Position numbers and translations under genes: made by a program
The notes under the pieces: model-generated
Seen by the model: the letters and a program-made list of their open reading frames with translations, nothing else
The model's database searches: none
What the model was told of the DNA's origin: nothing
Origin: Lentibacillus sp. JNUCC-1
GTDB lineage: Bacteria > Bacillota > Bacilli > Bacillales > Amphibacillaceae
DNA length: 64,000 bases
NCBI RefSeq assembly: GCF_009741735.1
Contig: NZ_WHOH01000003.1
Coordinates: 620,001-684,000, forward strand
Reading direction: 5' to 3'
Shown here: positions 60,210-64,000 of the stretch, piece by piece
Position numbering within the stretch: the first letter of the stretch is position 1
How the letters are laid out: the number at the start of each line of letters is the position of its first letter

Positions 60210-61220
60210 CGTGTAATAACGGATTACCAATTTATAAATAGAGAGTAATTCATATAAAATAATCAGTTCGGGTGGAAACCGAGTTGGATGTTTGTCATTT
60301 TTTTTAGTAATCTCCTCATTGTCCTCCCAAAACAGCTCCATTAGTTTGTTAAACCGTCTGATATGGTCGCCTCGATTGTAAGAGGATTGGTTGCTCATCG
60401 TTTGCTCCAAAGCAGCCACAGCTTCTAAAATAATTTCATTTTCGTTATGAGACCACGCTGGACATTTTAATTGGGTATGAACAAGGTTATCCAGATGGTA
60501 ATGAATCAGTCTAAGGTCCTGTAAATGCCTTCGTGCTTCTTGAAACCGTTCTTTTTCATTACCAACCATCGGATGAAATTTACTTTCCTCTTGTTGAAAA
60601 CGGATGAGAGTTTCAATGTTAAACAGTTTCTTATCCAGCTTTTGTATCATTTCAATATCAACAGCATCCTCTTCATGCTTGTTATTTAAAATGTCTTTGA
60701 ATACTTTTGATATGATTTCGCCTGTTTGCCGTCGGGCTTTGCTCATAACTTCAACAATTTCTTTGGTATAATCTGGCGGTAACACAAACATGTTAACGAT
60801 TGTGGACACCACTAGACCTGTGGTTGTCGTTCCCAGTCGAATGAAGAAAGAAACGACGAAATTGCTGTGAATGACTTCCACCATGGCTACTGCTGTCAAG
60901 GTGGCAACAAGCAATCCCGCGTGGAGCTTAAGTCTGAAACAGGTTGCAATGGTAAAAACGGCAGCAAACGTATATGTAATTGGTGAATTTCCAAAAAGAG
61001 AGATAAACAGTACCGCATAAAATGAACCAATGGCTGAAGCTGGGAAGCGGACAATGCCCTTTTTTATCGAATCCGCGACAGTCGGTTCAAGTGTCACAAT
61101 TGCTGTGATCACTGCAAAAACTGGAGGCCAATTCAATAAATTACAGATCCAGGCTGTTAAAAATACTGCCACACCGGTTTTCACCACGCGGCTGCCAACA
61201 AATGGCAAAGCTCGTTTCAT
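60201..61220 (-). CDS. Aromatic acid exporter family protein (ArAE_1/DUF939)
   Basis: A 339-residue protein. The first half has five or six membrane helices (KTGVAVFLTAWICNLLNWPPVFA; VTLEPTVADSIKKG). The second half is a soluble helical domain (FNIETLIRFQQEESKFHP; HLQDLRLIHYHLDNLVH). Both match the ArAE_1 (FUSC-like) family. ATG 61220 follows GAAAGGATACG. The substrate is unknown. Confidence 0.86.
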   Translation of the reverse strand: MKRALPFVGSRVVKTGVAVFLTAWICNLLNWPPVFAVITAIVTLEPTVADSIKKGIVRFPASAIGSFYAVLFISLFGNSPITYTFAAVFTIATCFRLKLHAGLLVATLTAVAMVEVIHSNFVVSFFIRLGTTTTGLVVSTIVNMFVLPPDYTKEIVEVMSKARRQTGEIISKVFKDILNNKHEEDAVDIEMIQKLDKKLFNIETLIRFQQEESKFHPMVGNEKERFQEARRHLQDLRLIHYHLDNLVHTQLKCPAWSHNENEIILEAVAALEQTMSNQSSYNRGDHIRRFNKLMELFWEDNEEITKKNDKHPTRFPPELIILYELLSIYKLVIRYYTKK

Positions 61221-61436
61221 AATGACGTATCCTTTCGCTTACAAATATTGACATAAAAAAACATACTCTGAAACACAATTGTAATATTAATATCATATGC
61301 ATGAAATCTCACCATGTTATACTTCTCGTTGAGTCGATAGAGATTTACTAGATTACATATAAAATATACCATAAATGCATACTTGATAGATAGAGATGGA
61401 CAAGCCGTTGCATTTAGATGAAAGCGGGGAATTGAA

Positions 61437-62726
61437 TTGAGAAAGTCTATATTGACAGTTTCGGCTGTAGCCGCAATCGGTTTTAGCAGTGTATTTACAG
61501 GCAATGTTGTCCACGCAGACAGTTTACAATCTCTCAAACAGCAAAAAGCAGGCGTTCAAGATGAGCGGGCATCGATCAAAAGCGAATTATCCGATGCTGA
61601 AGCCAAGATCGCTGATGTGCTGACTGATATTGAAAAAATTAATCAGGAAATTGAACGCACTGAAGAAGCTTTAAAAGCGAATCAGGATAAATTAAAAGAA
61701 ACTAAAACAAATATTGATGAAACAAATAAAAAGATCACCCAGCTCGAAGATGAGATTAAAGAGCTAGAGGCCAGCATTGAAAAGCGTATGGAAATCCTGC
61801 AGAAACGGGCACGTTCTTATCAGGAAAACGGCGGAGACATCAGCTACATGGATGTCGTGTTTGGAGCTAAAAGCTTTGGTGACTTTATTAGCCGTCTGGC
61901 AATCGTAAATAAAATTACTGAATCAGATGCAGCACTTGTTGAAGAACAAGAATCTGATAAGAAAGCAGTTGTCGAAAAGCAGGGAAAAGTTGAAGACAGA
62001 CTTCAAGAGCTTGAAGATATGAAGTTTGATCTTGAAGAGATGGAAAGCGTTATTGTGGCTCAGCAAGAAACAAACGCTGAGAAAAAACAAGATTTAAATA
62101 AAAAGAAAACCAACTTGCGCAAAATGGCAGCTAAATTAGAGGTAAAAGACTCACGTCTGGCTTCATTGGAAACGAGCATTGGACAAAGTATTGCCGCAGC
62201 AAACAGACCAAGCCCCGGCAGTTTGACAACGCTTGGCAGCTCAGACTCAAGCAATTCAAGTTCAAATAACACAAGTTCAAATAATTCAATTTCAAAACCA
62301 GCAGCCAACACAGCTGTTAACACAACACCTGCACCTTCAGGATCAGGCGGTGTCAGCTCTGCGATCAGCCTTGGTAAGCAATATATTGGCCGTTCAACAT
62401 ATGTATATGGTGCTAAGAACCCAAGCCGCGGTCAGTTCGATTGTTCCGGATTTGTTTCCTGGGCACTTGAATCAAGTGGTTATGGAACTGTGCCAAGAAG
62501 CACACGTGGATTGAGAAACTTTGGTACAAGAGTTCCTGCAAGTCAGATGCAAGCTGGTGACCTTGTATTCTTCAATACCACTTCCAACGCAGACAGCCAT
62601 GTAGGTATCTACCTTGGCGGCGGCAAATTCCTAGGTTCCCAGTCTTCAACTGGTGTAGGAATTGCTAACATGAACAGTGGTTACTGGAAGAGCAAATTTA
62701 AAGGTCATGTAAGAAGAATTCAATAG
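61437..62726 (+). CDS. CwlO-like peptidoglycan DL-endopeptidase (coiled coil plus NlpC/P60)
   Basis: A secreted 429-residue cell-wall hydrolase. Signal peptide (1-27, ending VVHA) is followed by a long coiled coil (about 30-255), a Ser/Asn-rich linker with SSNNTSSNNS, and an NlpC/P60 domain (about 310-429). The catalytic cysteine is in FDCSGFVSWAL and the histidine in SHVGIYLGGG. CwlO in B. subtilis drives cell elongation under FtsEX and WalR. It starts at TTG 61437 after AAGCGGGGA. No WalR box was recognised upstream. Confidence 0.9.
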   Translation: MRKSILTVSAVAAIGFSSVFTGNVVHADSLQSLKQQKAGVQDERASIKSELSDAEAKIADVLTDIEKINQEIERTEEALKANQDKLKETKTNIDETNKKITQLEDEIKELEASIEKRMEILQKRARSYQENGGDISYMDVVFGAKSFGDFISRLAIVNKITESDAALVEEQESDKKAVVEKQGKVEDRLQELEDMKFDLEEMESVIVAQQETNAEKKQDLNKKKTNLRKMAAKLEVKDSRLASLETSIGQSIAAANRPSPGSLTTLGSSDSSNSSSNNTSSNNSISKPAANTAVNTTPAPSGSGGVSSAISLGKQYIGRSTYVYGAKNPSRGQFDCSGFVSWALESSGYGTVPRSTRGLRNFGTRVPASQMQAGDLVFFNTTSNADSHVGIYLGGGKFLGSQSSTGVGIANMNSGYWKSKFKGHVRRIQ

Positions 62727-62740
62727 TATGAATGTACAGA

Positions 62741-62775
62741 GGCATCATCCATTTCAGCGGATGGTGCCTTTTTTA
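62741..62775 (+). terminator. Rho-independent terminator after the CwlO-like gene
   Basis: GGCATCATCC (62741-62750) pairs with GGATGGTGCC (62759-62768), followed by six T. Confidence 0.92.
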
Positions 62776-62882
62776 TCGGCTATTTTCGTATAAATTATAA
62801 CCAATTATTAGTACACACTTTAAGTAAACTGCGAACTAAAAAGCATAGGAGGGCAAAACCCATCAACGTATATAAGAGCACC

Positions 62883-63013
62883 GTGATTTGCGCTCCGGGA
62901 AGTCGCTTTCCGCGGGCACGGCCTCAGCCTCCTCGCTCGCAAAAACCGCTCGCTGCGGGGTCTTCGGACTCGTGCTGTTCCCGCAGGAGTCGACTTCCCT
63001 CCGCTCCAATCAC
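62883..63013 (+). repeat. Type A hairpin repeat
   Basis: GTGATT and AATCAC ends enclose GGGAAGTCG and CGACTTCCC arms. It matches the copy at 24978-25108. The following spacer, 63014-63237, is shared with the region 10320-10534. Confidence 0.85.
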
Positions 63014-63237
63014 TCTATGTTAATTGAATGCTTGGACGGTCCTGTTCAAGAAAACAAGTAAGAACGTGAACACTCTTAAGCAATTAGTAATAAGTCCATT
63101 TATACGTATTATTCCCTATTCAAACGTAATCTCGGTTTACTTATGAGCATTTATTCCGTCTATGAGTGATTTTCAGCCCCTATATGCGCTTCAACCGTTC
63201 CGCCCAATAAAGCAAGAAAATGAACACTACTCACCTA

Positions 63238-63263
63238 GCTCGGGGAAAACACGGAGACTCCTG
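63238..63263 (+). repeat. Left end of a type B hairpin repeat, split by the group II intron
   Basis: GCTCGGGGAAAACACGGAGA and CTCCTG match the left end of the intact copies at 10535 and 25179. The sequence then changes to the intron start. In the intact copy at 10535 the bases after CTCCTG are TGGGACC. Confidence 0.8.
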
Positions 63264-64000
63264 GTGCGGCCGAGCATAGGTCGTAATATATAACGGGTGG
63301 AATCCCCGTCGAGAAAGAACTAGCCATTCGCTCGTAGCGAGTCTTGGACGGCAAATGGTAACATTTGCCCTTAAGCGTAGACAGCGAGGTGATGGGCCGT
63401 AAGCCAAGCGGTTGAAGGGATTGAGCTCCGAAATTCGTGCTTTCAGGAAGGTCGATATGCTCAGGAGCATAGAAGGCAACATTGCTATGATCGACAAGGC
63501 AAGATCATAACAGCTTCCTCGGAGTCGGTGACCTCGGCACGTCACACATTGATATATTACGGCAACTCGGGAGGTCCTTTAGATCTCTTCTGACGAAGAG
63601 TAATGACGAACAAGCGATAATAAAGTAAGGGCTGTCAGATGTCTAAAGGAAGTCGGATAGCGGCATAGTACCAAAGAAATCGGGTAACTCCGATGGAGGG
63701 AAGGCCGCTACCTGTCATCGACCTTGAAAGGGAAACATTATCTACACCCAGAGGTGGAATTAATGATGGAAACGAAACTAACAAGGATAGCAGAATTAGC
63801 TAAGAAAGATAAGAATATGGCGTTTACGTCATTGGCACATCTCTTAAACGTGAACAATCTTAAACAATGTCATTATGAATTGCCTAGTGAAAAAGCCAGA
63901 GGTACAAAAGGAATTTCTAAGGAAGGCTACGGCGATAACCTCAATGAAAATGTCGATGATCTGGTCAAACGGCTTAAGAACAATGCTTACCGCCCTGTAC
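63264..64000 (+). mobile_element. Group II intron, 5' part, running off the window
   Basis: Begins GTGCGG, the usual 5' end of bacterial group II introns, at the point where the type B repeat is interrupted. About 500 bases of structured, gene-free RNA domain follow before a maturase reading frame. Domains II to IV and the 3' end lie outside. Class is not assigned. Confidence 0.85.
63766..64000 (+). CDS. ltrA: Group II intron reverse transcriptase/maturase, N-terminal part
   Basis: An open frame from ATG 63763 or 63766, seven or so bases after GAGGTGG, stays open to the end. The protein begins METKLTRIAELAKKDK and contains MAFTSLAHLLN, KARGTKGISKEGYG and LVKRLKNNAYRPV, the fingers region of intron-encoded reverse transcriptases. 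It would help splicing and mobility. Only about 78 residues are visible and the catalytic YADD lies beyond the window. Confidence 0.88.
   Translation, partial: METKLTRIAELAKKDKNMAFTSLAHLLNVNNLKQCHYELPSEKARGTKGISKEGYGDNLNENVDDLVKRLKNNAYRPV

Noticed and set aside
63231..63545. Minus-strand open frame of 104 codons across the intron 5' region
   Set aside because: It overlaps structured group II intron RNA and the repeat junction and has no recognisable protein features.

Overview
The window is chromosomal DNA of a low-to-mid G+C Gram-positive bacterium of the family Bacillaceae, probably a moderately halophilic genus close to Lentibacillus, Virgibacillus or Oceanobacillus. The genus is inferred from protein style and gene order only. 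Several gene strings match Bacillus subtilis order: ctpB-minJ; uvrB-uvrA; yvlC-yvlD; hprK-lgt-yvoD-ppaX-yvoF; yvcD-trxB-yvcI-rapZ-yvcK-whiA-crh; clpP beside tRNA-Arg; cggR-gapA-pgk-tpiA-gpmI-eno; secG-est-rnr-smpB with ssrA nearby; and sppA-yteJ.

Layout. 1-1717: end of a CtpB-type protease and MinJ. 2020-3062: a copper nitrite reductase behind a textbook FNR-type anaerobic promoter. 3311-8184: uvrB-uvrA with a LexA-like box. 8333-9972: bacillithiol genes (yojF, bshB2) and an envelope-stress pair (PspC, YvlD). 9973-10870: gene-free, hairpin repeats. 10871-14796: hprK, lgt, yvoD, ppaX, yvoF. 14961-16621: glpD behind a leader hairpin. 16988-22984: TPR protein, trxB, nudix, rapZ, yvcK, whiA, crh. 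23138-24661: accessory TPR and GNAT genes. 24662-25440: repeats, then tRNA-Arg. 25744-32639: clpP and an oligopeptide ABC transporter. 32701-34412 (minus): a copper-flavoured operon of an HTH/NosL-like regulator, Sco1 and a His-rich lipoprotein. 34607-35272: paired SMR exporters. 35437-42889: glutaredoxin-like protein and the glycolytic operon. 43269-46645: nitroreductase and a manganese-type ABC transporter. 46745-49409 (minus): ptsI and a lysophospholipase-like hydrolase. 49608-55761: secG, esterase, rnr, smpB, an M20 peptidase and tmRNA. 56170-62726: M42 peptidase, HlyIII, DUF1836 protein, SppA, RDD protein, aromatic acid exporter and a CwlO-like endopeptidase. 62883-64000: hairpin repeats, one of them split by a group II intron that runs off the window.

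How the genes work together. HprK, Crh and PpaX (with PtsI further on) form the core of Gram-positive carbon catabolite control, and CggR controls lower glycolysis. NirK, Sco1 and the HTH/NosL-like regulator suggest a respiratory and copper-handling capacity. ClpP, SmpB-tmRNA and RNase R cover protein and RNA quality control.

Data quality. Five genes (nirK, glpD, appD, pgk, rnr) are each broken by the apparent loss of one G from a run of four or five G. Glycolytic pgk and glpD are among them, so the common cause is more likely sequencing or assembly undercalling than gene decay. A sixth gene (M20 peptidase) has an in-frame TGA between its best ribosome-binding site and the first usable downstream start. 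The most unusual biology I see is the HTH/NosL-like regulator operon, the family of hairpin repeats (one core inverted relative to its flank, one copy split by a group II intron) and the minisatellites placed just behind the terminators of clpP, eno and ssrA.
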